From: Paracoccus sp. M683
Lineage (GTDB): Bacteria > Pseudomonadota > Alphaproteobacteria > Rhodobacterales > Rhodobacteraceae
Assembly (NCBI RefSeq): GCF_007096355.1
Contig: NZ_VKDF01000004.1
Location: 620,357-684,356 of the forward strand
Length of the DNA stretch: 64,000 bases
Direction: 5' to 3'
Numbering within the stretch: the stretch's first letter is position 1; every line of letters begins with the position of its first letter. A model generated the notes under the pieces. It did not search any database. It was given only the letters and a program-made list of their open reading frames with translations, and had not been told where the DNA came from. Both the position numbers and the translations under genes were made by a program. This document shows positions 16,903 to 26,228 of the stretch, in pieces.

Positions 16903-17814
16903 ATGGCTATCACCGCTGCGATGGTGAAAGAGCTGCGCGAATCGACCGGCGCAGGCATGATGGACGCCAAGAAGGCGCTGACCGAGACCGATGGCGACAT
17001 GGAAGCCGCCGTTGACTGGCTGCGCACCAAGGGCCTGGCGAAAGCCGCGAAGAAAGCCGACCGCGTCGCCGCCGAAGGGCTGGTTGGCGTGCAGGTCTCG
17101 GGTGGCAAGGGTGTTGCCATCGAGATCAACTCGGAAACCGATTTCGTCGCCAAGAACGCCGATTTCCAGCAGCTCGTCCGCGATATCACGGAAGTTGCGC
17201 TGGAAACCGCTACCGATGTCGAAGTGCTGCGCGCCACGCATCTGAACGGCAAGCCCGTCTCGGAAGTGCTGACCGACGCCATCGCCCGCATCGGCGAGAA
17301 CATGACCCTGCGCCGGATGCACGTTCTGGAAGGCGACACCGTCGTGTCCTATGTGCATAACGCCGCAACCGAGGGCATGGGCAAGATCGGCGTGCTGGTC
17401 GCGCTGAACGGCCCCGCCGACAAGGCCCAGGCCATCGGCAAGCAGTTCGCCATGCACATCGCCGCGACCAACCCGGTCTCGCTGTCGGAAGCCACCATGG
17501 ACCCGGCCGCGCTGGAGCGTGAATTGCAGGTGCAGACTGCCAAGGCGCTGGAAGAAAACGCCAGCTCGGCCAAGCCGAAGCCCGAGGCCGTCATCCAGAA
17601 CAACATCATTCCCGGCCGGATGAAGAAATTCGTGGCCGAGAACACGCTGCTGGGTCAGGCCTTCGTGATCAATCCCGACCTGACCGTCGAGCAGGCCGCG
17701 AAAGAGGCCGGCGTCGAGATCACCGGCTATGCCCGCGTGATGGTTGGCGACGGCATCGAGAAGAAGGAAGAGGATTTCGCAGCCGAGGTCGCCAAGACCC
17801 TGGGCGGCAACTGA
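16903..17814 (+). CDS. tsf: Elongation factor Ts
   Basis: Nucleotide exchange factor for EF-Tu. The 303-residue protein has the N-terminal UBA-like domain ([40 protein letters not shown]), the first EF-Ts signature, the second signature [12 protein letters not shown] at residues 74-85, and two core subdomains. It starts after GAAGGAGATGAAG. It is the second gene of rpsB-tsf and is followed after 30 bp by a strong terminator. Confidence 0.97.
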   Translation: MAITAAMVKELRESTGAGMMDAKKALTETDGDMEAAVDWLRTKGLAKAAKKADRVAAEGLVGVQVSGGKGVAIEINSETDFVAKNADFQQLVRDITEVALETATDVEVLRATHLNGKPVSEVLTDAIARIGENMTLRRMHVLEGDTVVSYVHNAATEGMGKIGVLVALNGPADKAQAIGKQFAMHIAATNPVSLSEATMDPAALERELQVQTAKALEENASSAKPKPEAVIQNNIIPGRMKKFVAENTLLGQAFVINPDLTVEQAAKEAGVEITGYARVMVGDGIEKKEEDFAAEVAKTLGGN

Positions 17815-17844
17815 TCCCCTGATCCTTTCGGATGTTCTGGAAAG

Positions 17845-17870
17845 CGCCGGTCCCGAGGGCCGGCGTTTTT
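17845..17870 (+). terminator. Rho-independent terminator of rpsB-tsf
   Basis: A stem CGCCGGTCC / GGGCCGGCG (one T-G pair, tri-loop CGA) is followed directly by TTTTT. It lies 30 bases past the tsf stop. Confidence 0.85.
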
Positions 17871-18084
17871 CATTCGGGCTGTCGTCATGTGACGCTGCGC
17901 GGGCCGGTCGGACCCGCCGCGATCGAAATCGCGTTCACGGCGGGTCTTTCCCCGGTTTCACCGGATCGCCCAGGCGGAAAAAATCGCGCCAGTCGGGCGG
18001 TTCCTGGCGCGTCTGAACACGCCACCACTCACGGAACAGGGGAATAGTGCAGGAACGGCGTCTGCTTGAAAACTGCGGCAAACC

Positions 18085-18876
18085 TTACCCGGTTGCGCTT
18101 TTTCCCATCGGCGTCACGAAGATCTGGTTGCGCTGATGCGCATGCAGAATCGCCTGTGCCGTCGTGCGCGCGCCAAGCGCCTCGCGCGCCAAGCGCAGGT
18201 GCTTTTCGACCGTCGTGGACTCTACCCCAAGAATTGCTGCGATTTCGGCGACCGTTTTGCCACAGGCCGCCCATTCGACAACCTCGCGCTGACGGGGGGT
18301 CAGGACGCTGCGCCCTGTCATCTGGGGCAGGGCGCCGATGCGAAGATGCATGATGTCGCACAGTCTGGTGATGTCTGTGCCCATCTGCCGCCACAGTGCA
18401 TCGGCATGACGCTGATCGGTTCCCGGCCCGGTCGACAGGGCCACCGTGCCGGTCATCCGCGAGGACACGCCCAGCAGGCTGACGACATGGCCCGCCAATA
18501 GCCCATGCTGGGCCAGCAACTGCCCAAACCCCATGCCATCCGGCGTCAGATAGGGCGCGGCCTCGGCGGTCTGGATCCAGGAAAACGGCAAGGCACCGCG
18601 TTGGCCTCTGGCCCAATTGCCCCAGGGCGAGGCGTCCAGCAATGCCGGCCTGCCGCGCAGCCGGTCCAGCACCACCGCCGGAAAATTCGACCGGCATTCG
18701 GCGTCCGCGGTCGGCGCCTCTTGCGGGCTGGCAGCAATCGCGCGCGGCCGATAGCAAAGATGGGGATAGCCCAGCCTGCCCATGATAGTGACGAACTGGT
18801 CCCAGACCCCGTCGGCATTGCCTGGGATCAGCAGCAAGTCGATATCGAGTTCTATTCGGCCAGGTATCGCATCCAT
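18085..18876 (-). CDS. LuxR-type transcriptional regulator (solo)
   Basis: A 263-residue regulator. The C-terminal LuxR/FixJ helix-turn-helix spans about residues 190-255: SVLTPRQREVVEWAACGKTV, AEIAAILGVESTTVEKHLR, then LGARTTAQAILHA. The N-terminal 170 residues have the length and layout of an autoinducer-binding domain (WDQFVTIMGRLGYPHLCY, PYLTPDGMGFGQLLAQHGLL), but the classical set of conserved aromatic residues is incomplete. No luxI-like synthase is in the window, so it is best seen as a LuxR solo. ATG 18876 is the natural start. It lies upstream of neither opg nor tsf on the same strand and seems monocistronic. Confidence 0.85.
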   Translation of the reverse strand: MDAIPGRIELDIDLLLIPGNADGVWDQFVTIMGRLGYPHLCYRPRAIAASPQEAPTADAECRSNFPAVVLDRLRGRPALLDASPWGNWARGQRGALPFSWIQTAEAAPYLTPDGMGFGQLLAQHGLLAGHVVSLLGVSSRMTGTVALSTGPGTDQRHADALWRQMGTDITRLCDIMHLRIGALPQMTGRSVLTPRQREVVEWAACGKTVAEIAAILGVESTTVEKHLRLAREALGARTTAQAILHAHQRNQIFVTPMGKSATG

Positions 18877-18949
18877 TTATGTATGATATGCACGAATGTG
18901 CGGGGCGGAAAAGTCGAATTTGAAGGAAATCGGTCGGGTATGACGAATT

Positions 18950-18977
18950 GACCCGGCCTGCATGGGCAAGCCGGGTC
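18950..18977 (-). terminator. Hairpin downstream of opgC
   Basis: An 8-bp perfect repeat (GACCCGGC and GCCGGGTC, 12-base loop) lies 45 bases past the opgC stop. There is no T run on either strand, so termination is only a suggestion. Confidence 0.35.
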
Positions 18978-19022
18978 GATGATGGTCCGGGCGCGGTGGC
19001 AGATCGGGCCGGTTGGCGGTGC

Positions 19023-20150
19023 CTAGCTGGCGCGTTGCCGGCGTGTCAGGTGGATGATCCAGCTTTCGCGGTTCATCCACAGGGCTGCAGCTGCCCACAA
19101 TGCCAGGATGACCACGACATCGACGAAGAAGCGCATTGCCGCTGCCTCGTTCGGGATCAGCATTTGTGCGGCATCGCCCAGAACCGAAAGCCAGACGCAG
19201 ACCGCAAAGGACCACAGCCCGCCGCGCCCGATCAGCGCCAGCGCCCGGCCGCCGGTGGTGTCGGCCAGCCGTTCCAGCGGTTGTGACAGCACCGTTGCCG
19301 CCAGCCAGCTTGCCGCCATGATCGAGATGAAGCGCGCCTCATCCAGCGACCATTTGTCGATCGGGCCCAGCAGACCGCCCATGGCGTCGCGCAGGGGTTT
19401 TGCGGGGGCGCCGAACCGGGCCAGCATGTCATAGGCCAGGCCATAGGCCAGCACGATCACGCTGGCCACGGTGATCCAGCGGGCATAGGGCGCAAGGCGC
19501 TGGCTGATCTGCTGGCGGAACATCCCGATCGCCGCGCCGGCAAAGAACAGAACCTGCCAGCCGAAGGGGTTGAAAAGGAAGCCGCCTTCGCGACGCTGAT
19601 TGGGCAGCATCGCGTTCAGCGGCTCGGCCACGGTCCACAGCAGGGCCGAGGCCAGCGCGAACAGCACCGGCCAGCGTGACAGCACCGGCATGGTCAGCGG
19701 CACGGTCGCGATCAGCACGACATACAGCGCCAGCACGTCCAGCAGGTTGGGCTGCATCCACATGACGCCAACGGCGGCGGCAAAGACGGCGGGCGCCTCG
19801 GTCACCATATTGGCATATTCGTTCCAGATGGCCGTGTGCCGCAGCCCCAGATGCAGCAGCAGCGCCGACAGCAGCGCCATGATGACCGCGCCCAGCACCA
19901 TCGCCCGCCAGACCTGGAAGGACCGCCACAGAAACCGCTTCTGCGCCACCCGCACGCCATCGCGCCGCGCCACCTGCGTCCAGACCAGCCCGACCAGAAA
20001 GCCCGACAGCAGAACGAACAGCTCGGCCGCATCGAACAGCGCGAAATTCGTCAGCGTGGCCTTGCTGAGCACCGATACCGGCATATGATCCAGCATGATG
20101 CAGACCAGCGCATAGCCGCGCAGCATATCCAGCCAATTGATCCGGTTCAT
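19023..20150 (-). CDS. opgC: OpgC-type acyltransferase for periplasmic glucans
   Basis: A 375-residue polytopic membrane protein with about ten hydrophobic helices. It begins MNRINWLDMLRGYALVCIML, the OpgC start motif (R-x-x-D-x-L-R-G), followed by DHMP and AELFVLLSGFLVGL, typical of this family of membrane acyltransferases that decorate osmoregulated periplasmic glucans with succinyl groups. The ATG at 20150 overlaps the opgH stop (ATGA), so it is translationally coupled. The last gene of opgGHC. Confidence 0.9.
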   Translation of the reverse strand: MNRINWLDMLRGYALVCIMLDHMPVSVLSKATLTNFALFDAAELFVLLSGFLVGLVWTQVARRDGVRVAQKRFLWRSFQVWRAMVLGAVIMALLSALLLHLGLRHTAIWNEYANMVTEAPAVFAAAVGVMWMQPNLLDVLALYVVLIATVPLTMPVLSRWPVLFALASALLWTVAEPLNAMLPNQRREGGFLFNPFGWQVLFFAGAAIGMFRQQISQRLAPYARWITVASVIVLAYGLAYDMLARFGAPAKPLRDAMGGLLGPIDKWSLDEARFISIMAASWLAATVLSQPLERLADTTGGRALALIGRGGLWSFAVCVWLSVLGDAAQMLIPNEAAAMRFFVDVVVILALWAAAALWMNRESWIIHLTRRQRAS

Positions 20151-22231
20151 GGTGACAGCGCCGCCCATTGTTTCAACAGAACAGAAGAACCGATAAGGGC
20201 GTCAAGTTCCGATACTGACAAAAATGTCAGCGCTTCGTTGCGGTTTTGCGCCGCAGCGATCTTGGCGGCGGCCGAAATTTCGTGCAGGCGCTCGGCTGCG
20301 GGGCGTTGGGGATTGGGCTCGGGCAGCAGGGCCAGATGGCGCGACATCAGCGCCCCGTCGCTGCCAAGGCGGCTCAGCGCATCGGCCGTCTCGGGCTTGA
20401 TCCGCGCGGTCTGGAAATTCGCGGCCGAGATCAGCGGCGGGGTCGACAGTTCCTCGGGCGTGGCCAGCAGGCCGCGCATCCGGGCAATGCGGCCAAAGAC
20501 CGGGCTGGCCGACCAGCGGCTGATGGCAGGCGACAGGATCAGCCCGGCCAGGATCGGCGACAGCCAGATCAATTGCCCCGGCGACATGAAGGCCAGCACC
20601 ACCAATGTGGTCAGGCCCAGGACCATATGCATCCAGTGATGGGCCAGCACCACATGCCAGGGCGGCATGGTCCCGGCGCGGACCTGCGCCTCCCATCCGC
20701 TGTCGCGGCCGCGCAGGATGTCAAAGATCTGCCGGGTCTGGATCAGCATCTGCACCGGCGCGATCAGGGCCGACAGCAGGATCTCGAACAGGGCCGAGAT
20801 GATCAGCCGCAGCGGCCCGCCCGATTCGGCGGCAAGCGGGCGCAGGCAGGCGCGGGCGATGGCGATGAATTTCGGCAGCAGCAGGAAACCCATGGCGCAG
20901 GCGAACAGCCACAGCATCCGCTGGGGATCAAAGACCGGCCAGTTGGGGAACAGCTGATAGGAATTGGGGAAATATTCCGGCCGCGACAGCAGCACATTGG
21001 CCGACAGGGCCAGCCCGACCAGGATCATGCCCAGCCATATGGGCGACATCAGAAAGCCCATGATGCCAATGGTGAAATGCGCCCGGCTGACCAGCGACAG
21101 CCCCCGCGCCCAGATCACCTTCAGATGTTGCAGATTACCCTGCGCCCACCGCCTTTCGCGCACGGCATTGTCGACCAGCGAAGGGGGCGAGCCCTCATAG
21201 CTTTGCCGCAGGTCGTGATCCAGCCGCACCTTCCACCCGGCGCGGCGCATCAGCGCGGCCTCGACAAAGTCATGGCTGAGGATATGGCCGCCAAAGGGCG
21301 GGCGGCCGGGCAGTTCGGGCAGGCCGCAGGATTCGGCAAAGGCCTGAACCCGGATCAGCGCGTTATGGCCCCAGAAATTGCCGTCATCGCCCGACCATGC
21401 GGCGACGCCGCGGGCGATGGCGGGGCCATAGATGCGGCCGGCGAACTGGGTCAGCCGGGCAAAGATCGTCTGGCCGCCCAGCAGCATGGGCATGGTCTGG
21501 ATCAGCCCCAGCTTCGGGTCGGCGGTCATGCGGGCGGACATGATGGCGATGGTCTCGGCGCCGACCAGACTGTCGGCGTCCAGCACCAGCATCTGATCAT
21601 AGCGCCCGCCCCAGTTGCGCAGGAACTGGGCCACGTTTCCCGCCTTGCGCCCGGTATTGTCGGTCCGGCGGCGATACCAGACCGGGACCGGCGACAGGTC
21701 GCGCAGGCGGCTGATGGCCATGGTCTCGGCCAGATGCGATTCGGGACGGCGGCTGTCTGACAGCACGAAAATCTCGCTGCGATCGCCCAGACCCACGCGA
21801 TACAGGTCGCGCGCCAGCGCCACCAGCCGGCCGGCGGTTTCAGCCGGGTCTTCGTGATAGACCGGCATGACCACGGCGATGCGCGCGGTATTGGCGCCCG
21901 AGGGCGTGGTCAGCGGCCGCGCAAAGATCCCCGACAGCATCGAGGTGAAGGAAAAGCCGACCCAGGTGAAGGTGATGGTGAACAGCGTCAGCAGGCAGGC
22001 TTGCAGGAATGTCGTGTGATCGCCAAAGACCAGCCGCATCTGCAACCCGCCGACCACGCCGATCAGCGCTCCACCGCCAAAGGCCACGATCCGCGCCGCG
22101 CCGACCTGCCAGCCGCCCATACGGCGCGGCCCCGGCCCGCCCTGTGGCAGGCGACGCAGATCCTGCACCGGCATGGGCAGAGGCGCCAGCGGCGGCACGG
22201 CGGCGCTATCGGGTGCCAGGCGCGCGGTCAT
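20147..22231 (-). CDS. opgH: Glucans biosynthesis glucosyltransferase OpgH
   Basis: An inner-membrane GT2 processive glucosyltransferase that builds the linear beta-glucan backbone. In its 694 residues, helices in the first 110 residues precede the catalytic domain: AVVMPVYHEDP, the first aspartate in VLSDSRRP, the D-x-D-like VLDADSLVG, the third aspartate in SHDFVEAALMRRAGW and the R-x-x-R-W motif RERRWAQGN. Several C-terminal transmembrane helices follow. It lies 5 bp behind opgG and overlaps opgC. Confidence 0.93.
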   Translation of the reverse strand: MTARLAPDSAAVPPLAPLPMPVQDLRRLPQGGPGPRRMGGWQVGAARIVAFGGGALIGVVGGLQMRLVFGDHTTFLQACLLTLFTITFTWVGFSFTSMLSGIFARPLTTPSGANTARIAVVMPVYHEDPAETAGRLVALARDLYRVGLGDRSEIFVLSDSRRPESHLAETMAISRLRDLSPVPVWYRRRTDNTGRKAGNVAQFLRNWGGRYDQMLVLDADSLVGAETIAIMSARMTADPKLGLIQTMPMLLGGQTIFARLTQFAGRIYGPAIARGVAAWSGDDGNFWGHNALIRVQAFAESCGLPELPGRPPFGGHILSHDFVEAALMRRAGWKVRLDHDLRQSYEGSPPSLVDNAVRERRWAQGNLQHLKVIWARGLSLVSRAHFTIGIMGFLMSPIWLGMILVGLALSANVLLSRPEYFPNSYQLFPNWPVFDPQRMLWLFACAMGFLLLPKFIAIARACLRPLAAESGGPLRLIISALFEILLSALIAPVQMLIQTRQIFDILRGRDSGWEAQVRAGTMPPWHVVLAHHWMHMVLGLTTLVVLAFMSPGQLIWLSPILAGLILSPAISRWSASPVFGRIARMRGLLATPEELSTPPLISAANFQTARIKPETADALSRLGSDGALMSRHLALLPEPNPQRPAAERLHEISAAAKIAAAQNRNEALTFLSVSELDALIGSSVLLKQWAALSP

Positions 22232-22236
22232 CGCGG

Positions 22237-23811
22237 TCAGTCCTGCGTCCAGCGCATGATCCAGGTCTCGGACAGCGCGCCATCGGGGCCGTTCAGCCGG
22301 GCAGAGATGTCGGCCAACTGATCACCATCGGGCAGAAATTCAAAGGCCAGCCGCAGCCGGTTTTGATAGGGCAGGCGCAACCAGTGCACATTGCGGACCT
22401 CGCCGGTGGTGGCGCGAACCTCGGGCTGGGGATCGCCGGTAGTGAACAGGTCCAGCGAGTAGTCGACCACATAGGTGCGCGCATTGGGGTCGTTGATCGA
22501 CTTGCCCGACCGCGTGGCCATCACCCGCGCCAAGGGCGCATTGTCAGGCGGCAGATCGGAAAACACCAGGTCATAGGCGAAATCGTGGCGCTGACCGGGT
22601 TGCAGCGGCTCGGTCGGGCGCCAGAAGCTGACGATATTGTCGTTGAACTCGTTCTCGACCGGGATTTCCACCAGCGTGACGGCACCCTGGCCCCAGACCC
22701 CGTTCGGTTCGATCCAGGCCGAGGGGCGCAGGTCATAGCGTGCCTCGGAATCCTGATATTCGGCAAAGTTGCGCGCCCGCTGCACCAGGCCAAAGCCGCC
22801 GGGATCACGGTCCTGAAAGGCCGAGATCTGCAAGCGGTCATGGGCCGACAGCACCCGCCAGATCCGCTGATCGGCGCCGGTCAACATCTGCAATCCGTCG
22901 CTGTCATGGACGGCGGGGCGATAGTCGTCGATCTGGGCCCGGTCGGCCGGGCCGAACCAATACATCGAGGTCAGCGGCGCGATGCCGATCTCGGTGATCT
23001 CGGCGCGGGGGAACATGGCCGTGCGGGTGCGGAACACCGTCTCGGCGCCCGGCTCGATGATAAATTCGAACGCGGCCGAGATGGAACGGCTGTCCAGATG
23101 GGCATAGACGGTGATGGCCCGGTCATTCGGTTCGGGGCGCACGATCCAGAAGCTGCGGAAGATCGGAAACTCTTCGCCCTTCTGGCTGCCGGTGCCGATG
23201 GCCAGCCCGCGCGCCGACAAACCGTATTGCGTGCCACGCGCGACGGCGCGGAAATAGCTGGCGCCCTGAAAGACGGCGACCTCGTCCATCACATCGGGCC
23301 GGTTCAGCGGCGTGCGCACGCGAAAGCCCGACCAGCCCATATCGCCGATCGTCTCGTAATCGACACCGTCGGGGAACAGGTTCGGTTCGAACTCGAACAT
23401 GCGGGCATCGAAGGGCAGGGGGCGGGCCAGCCCGTCCTCGACCAGATGCAGCGCGACGGGTTCGTGAAAGATCAGCCCCGGCGGCAGCAGGTCCAGCGCA
23501 AATTCGGGATGACCGACCCAGGGGTCGCGGTCGCGGCGGAAGCGGATGCCGCGATACTGGTCATAGTTCAGATCCGCGAAGCTGCCCGTCAGGGTCGAGG
23601 CCGGGGCCTCGTAGGGCTGGCCGGCGGCGTCCTGGGCAAGCTGCACGAGATGGTCGAAACCAAAGGGCGCGGGGGCGGCCGGCGCCGGCGCATCGGTCTG
23701 CGCATTGGCGGGTGCATCCGCGGACTGCCCGTCCTGGGCGGATGCGGGACGGGCCAGCGCGACCATGCTGGAAATGGCGGTCGCTGAGGTCAGGAAATCT
23801 CGGCGGTTCAT
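22237..23811 (-). CDS. opgG: Periplasmic glucan biosynthesis protein OpgG/OpgD
   Basis: A 524-residue exported protein. It begins [20 protein letters not shown], a twin-arginine-type signal (RRDFL), so export in folded form is likely. The mature part starts after a proline- and alanine-rich linker with [19 protein letters not shown], then [13 protein letters not shown], the hallmark of the OpgG/OpgD family that builds or trims beta-1,6 branches. The family blocks [20 protein letters not shown] and [13 protein letters not shown] are also present. First gene of the operon; start chosen at the twin-arginine signal. Confidence 0.92.
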   Translation of the reverse strand: MNRRDFLTSATAISSMVALARPASAQDGQSADAPANAQTDAPAPAAPAPFGFDHLVQLAQDAAGQPYEAPASTLTGSFADLNYDQYRGIRFRRDRDPWVGHPEFALDLLPPGLIFHEPVALHLVEDGLARPLPFDARMFEFEPNLFPDGVDYETIGDMGWSGFRVRTPLNRPDVMDEVAVFQGASYFRAVARGTQYGLSARGLAIGTGSQKGEEFPIFRSFWIVRPEPNDRAITVYAHLDSRSISAAFEFIIEPGAETVFRTRTAMFPRAEITEIGIAPLTSMYWFGPADRAQIDDYRPAVHDSDGLQMLTGADQRIWRVLSAHDRLQISAFQDRDPGGFGLVQRARNFAEYQDSEARYDLRPSAWIEPNGVWGQGAVTLVEIPVENEFNDNIVSFWRPTEPLQPGQRHDFAYDLVFSDLPPDNAPLARVMATRSGKSINDPNARTYVVDYSLDLFTTGDPQPEVRATTGEVRNVHWLRLPYQNRLRLAFEFLPDGDQLADISARLNGPDGALSETWIMRWTQD

Positions 23812-24052
23812 GCGTTTCGCGCCCCGAATACAGGTAATCTGCGACGCTAAATCACTGGCCGCCCCTTCATGCAAGAGTTGTGCTGCGAAATCTGCGCGGC
23901 TTTGCGCCGATGCAACGGTTCGGGCATGGCGACCATCCCCCCGCCAGGGCGCTGGACCTTCGCCGCGCCAGCAGGCAAAAGGGGGCTTTCGCGCCCCCAC
24001 CCCCGATCAACCCGCGCGATCAAACGCGCCGATCAAACCCGACAGGACTGCC

Positions 24053-24643
24053 ATGCCCTTTACCATCGCCATCGACGGACCTGCCGCTTCGGGCAAGGGC
24101 ACCATTGCACGGGCCCTGGCCGCCCGCTTTGGCTTTCACCATCTGGATACCGGGCTGCTGTATCGCGCCACCGGGGCAAAGGGCGGCGATCCGATTGCCG
24201 CCGCACGCAGCCTGACGCCCGAGGACATGGCCCGCGACGACCTGCGCAGCGCCGAGGCCGGGCAGGCCGCCAGCAAGGTCGCCGCCATCCCCGAGGTGCG
24301 CGCGGCACTGGTCGCGTTTCAGCGCGATTTCGCCCGGCGTGAACCGGGCGCGGTGCTGGACGGGCGCGATATCGGCACGGTTATCTGCCCTGATGCCCAG
24401 CTGAAGCTGTTCGTCACCGCCTCGGATCAGGTGCGGGCGGCCCGCCGGGCGGCGGAACTGGGCGCCGATCCCGCCGAAATGCTGGCCCAGCTGCGGGAAC
24501 GCGATGCCCGCGACAGCCAGCGCGAGGCCGCGCCGCTGAAACCGGCCGCAGACGCGATCTTGCTTGATACCAGCGATCTGGCTATTGATAAGGCAGTCGC
24601 GGTGGCGGTCGACTTGGTCCTGTCCGCCCGAAAATCGACCTAA
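24053..24643 (+). CDS. cmk: (d)CMP kinase
   Basis: Phosphorylates CMP and dCMP. The 196-residue protein starts [20 protein letters not shown] with the P-loop, then [13 protein letters not shown], and the nucleotide-binding segment [15 protein letters not shown], and ends with [17 protein letters not shown]. It is shorter than most Cmk proteins (210-230) because the region after LLYRATG is reduced. In many bacteria rpsA follows; here a purine permease follows instead. ATG 24053 is set by the P-loop distance. Confidence 0.92.
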   Translation: MPFTIAIDGPAASGKGTIARALAARFGFHHLDTGLLYRATGAKGGDPIAAARSLTPEDMARDDLRSAEAGQAASKVAAIPEVRAALVAFQRDFARREPGAVLDGRDIGTVICPDAQLKLFVTASDQVRAARRAAELGADPAEMLAQLRERDARDSQREAAPLKPAADAILLDTSDLAIDKAVAVAVDLVLSARKST

Positions 24644-24770
24644 TCACCCCTTCGGTTTCAATGCAGCATTGAAAGACTTCCGGTGCGCGCCGCGTTGTTC
24701 AGCCCGGCATGCCACCCGTATCCTGATCTCAGGACATCGGCCATTTCAGGGCCGGGAGGGAGAGAGAAAC

Positions 24771-26072
24771 GTGGAAAGATTCTTCAAGCTGGCCGATCAT
24801 GGCACCAGCGTCAGGACCGAGGTGATCGCCGGGGTGACGACGTTCCTGACCATGGCCTATATCATCTTCGTCAACCCTGACATCCTGTCGACCACGGGAA
24901 TGGACCGGGATGCGGTGTTCGTGGCGACCTGCCTGGCGGCGGCGCTTGGGTCCGCGATCATGGGGCTTTGGGCGAACTGGCCGATCGGCATGGCGCCCGG
25001 CATGGGGCTGAACGCCTTTTTCGCCTTTACCGTGGTTGGCGCCATGGGGTTCAGCTGGCAACAGGCGCTTGGCGCGGTGTTCATCTCGGGCCTGATCTTC
25101 CTGTTCCTGTCGGTCACGGGCATCCGGCGCTGGCTGATCGCGGGCATCCCGGCCTCGATGCGCAGTGCCATTGCAGCCGGTATCGGGCTGTTCCTTGCGA
25201 TTATTGCCATGAAATCCTCGGGTCTGATCGTGGCCAGCCCGGCGACCTTCGTGACGCTTGGCGATCTGACCGCGACCGGCACATTGCTGACCATCGCCGG
25301 GTTCTTCATCATCGCCTCGCTTGACGCGTTGAAGGTCAAGGGTGCAATCCTGATCGGCATCCTGATCATCACCTTCGCCTCGATCCTGCTGGGCGTGACC
25401 GAGTTCGGCGGCATCATGTCGGCCCCGCCCTCGATCGCGCCGACCTTCCTGCAACTGGACGTCATGGGCGCGCTGAGCTTTGGCATCTTCCATGTCGTGC
25501 TGGTCATGGTCCTGGTCGAGGTGTTCGACGCCACCGGCACGCTGATCGGCGTGGCCAAGCGCGCGGGCCTGCTGACCGAGGGGCCGGCGCATCAGAACAA
25601 GGGCCTCAGCCGCGCGCTGATGGCGGATTCGACGGCGATCCTTGCGGGTTCGGTGCTGGGCACCTCATCCACCACGGCCTATGTCGAAAGCGCCTCGGGC
25701 GTGGCGGCGGGCGGGCGCACCGGGCTGACGGCGCTGATCGTTGCGGGGCTGTTTCTGCTGGCGATGTTCTTTGCGCCGCTTGCCGGGTCTGTTCCGGTCT
25801 ATGCCACGGCGCCGGCGCTGCTGTATGTTGCAGGGCTGATGATGCGCGAACTGACCGAGATCGACTTCAAGGACGTGACCGAAAGCGCGCCGGCCGTGCT
25901 GACCGCGATCACCATGCCCTTCACCTATTCCATCGCCAACGGTCTGGCCTTCGGTTTCGTCAGCTATGCGTTGCTGAAGCTGCTGACCGGCCGTGCCCGC
26001 GAGGTGCATCCGGCGACCTGGCTGGTGGCCGGGCTGTTCGTGCTGAAATTCGCCTTCTTCCCCGAAGGCTGA
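24771..26072 (+). CDS. NCS2 family adenine/guanine/hypoxanthine permease (AzgA-like)
   Basis: A 433-residue membrane protein of the AzgA/PbuG/GhxP group. It begins ERFFKLADHGTSVRTEVIAG, contains AGVTTFLTMAYIIFVNP, GMAPGMGLNAFFAFTVV and the TM8-TM10 region VEVFDATGTLIGVAKRAGLL and LGTSSTTAYVESASG, all diagnostic for this branch. About 12-14 helices. GTG 24771 is chosen because it follows GGGAGGGAGAGAG. Proton-driven purine base uptake is inferred from the family. A GC-rich hairpin follows. Confidence 0.9.
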   Translation: MERFFKLADHGTSVRTEVIAGVTTFLTMAYIIFVNPDILSTTGMDRDAVFVATCLAAALGSAIMGLWANWPIGMAPGMGLNAFFAFTVVGAMGFSWQQALGAVFISGLIFLFLSVTGIRRWLIAGIPASMRSAIAAGIGLFLAIIAMKSSGLIVASPATFVTLGDLTATGTLLTIAGFFIIASLDALKVKGAILIGILIITFASILLGVTEFGGIMSAPPSIAPTFLQLDVMGALSFGIFHVVLVMVLVEVFDATGTLIGVAKRAGLLTEGPAHQNKGLSRALMADSTAILAGSVLGTSSTTAYVESASGVAAGGRTGLTALIVAGLFLLAMFFAPLAGSVPVYATAPALLYVAGLMMRELTEIDFKDVTESAPAVLTAITMPFTYSIANGLAFGFVSYALLKLLTGRAREVHPATWLVAGLFVLKFAFFPEG

Positions 26073-26100
26073 GGCGCAATCCGCGCGTCATCCCGCGATG

Positions 26101-26132
26101 ATGGCCCGTCGGTTTGCAAGCCGGCGGGCCAT
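26101..26132 (+). terminator. Strong hairpin after the purine permease gene
   Basis: A 12-bp stem (ATGGCCCGTCGG and CCGGCGGGCCAT, one wobble pair, 8-base loop) starts 28 bases behind the permease stop. Only weak T content follows (TGCGTCTTT), so termination is likely but not certain. Confidence 0.5.
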
Positions 26133-26228
26133 TGCGTCTTTGGCTGTCGGGCGGCGGCTCTTGCCAGCCCGGCTGCCTGCGTCGTAAGCGGCAAACAGCG
26201 AAACTGACGATGCAAAGGGCGCGCGCCC

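Noticed and set aside
22009..23787. A 592-codon plus-strand open frame opposite opgG
   Set aside because: Same low-information composition and fully antisense to opgG, whose motifs are clear.
24564..24770. A longer N-terminus for the AzgA-like permease
   Set aside because: The extension overlaps the end of cmk and is arginine- and proline-rich. The GTG at 24771 has a good ribosome site and matches the family start.
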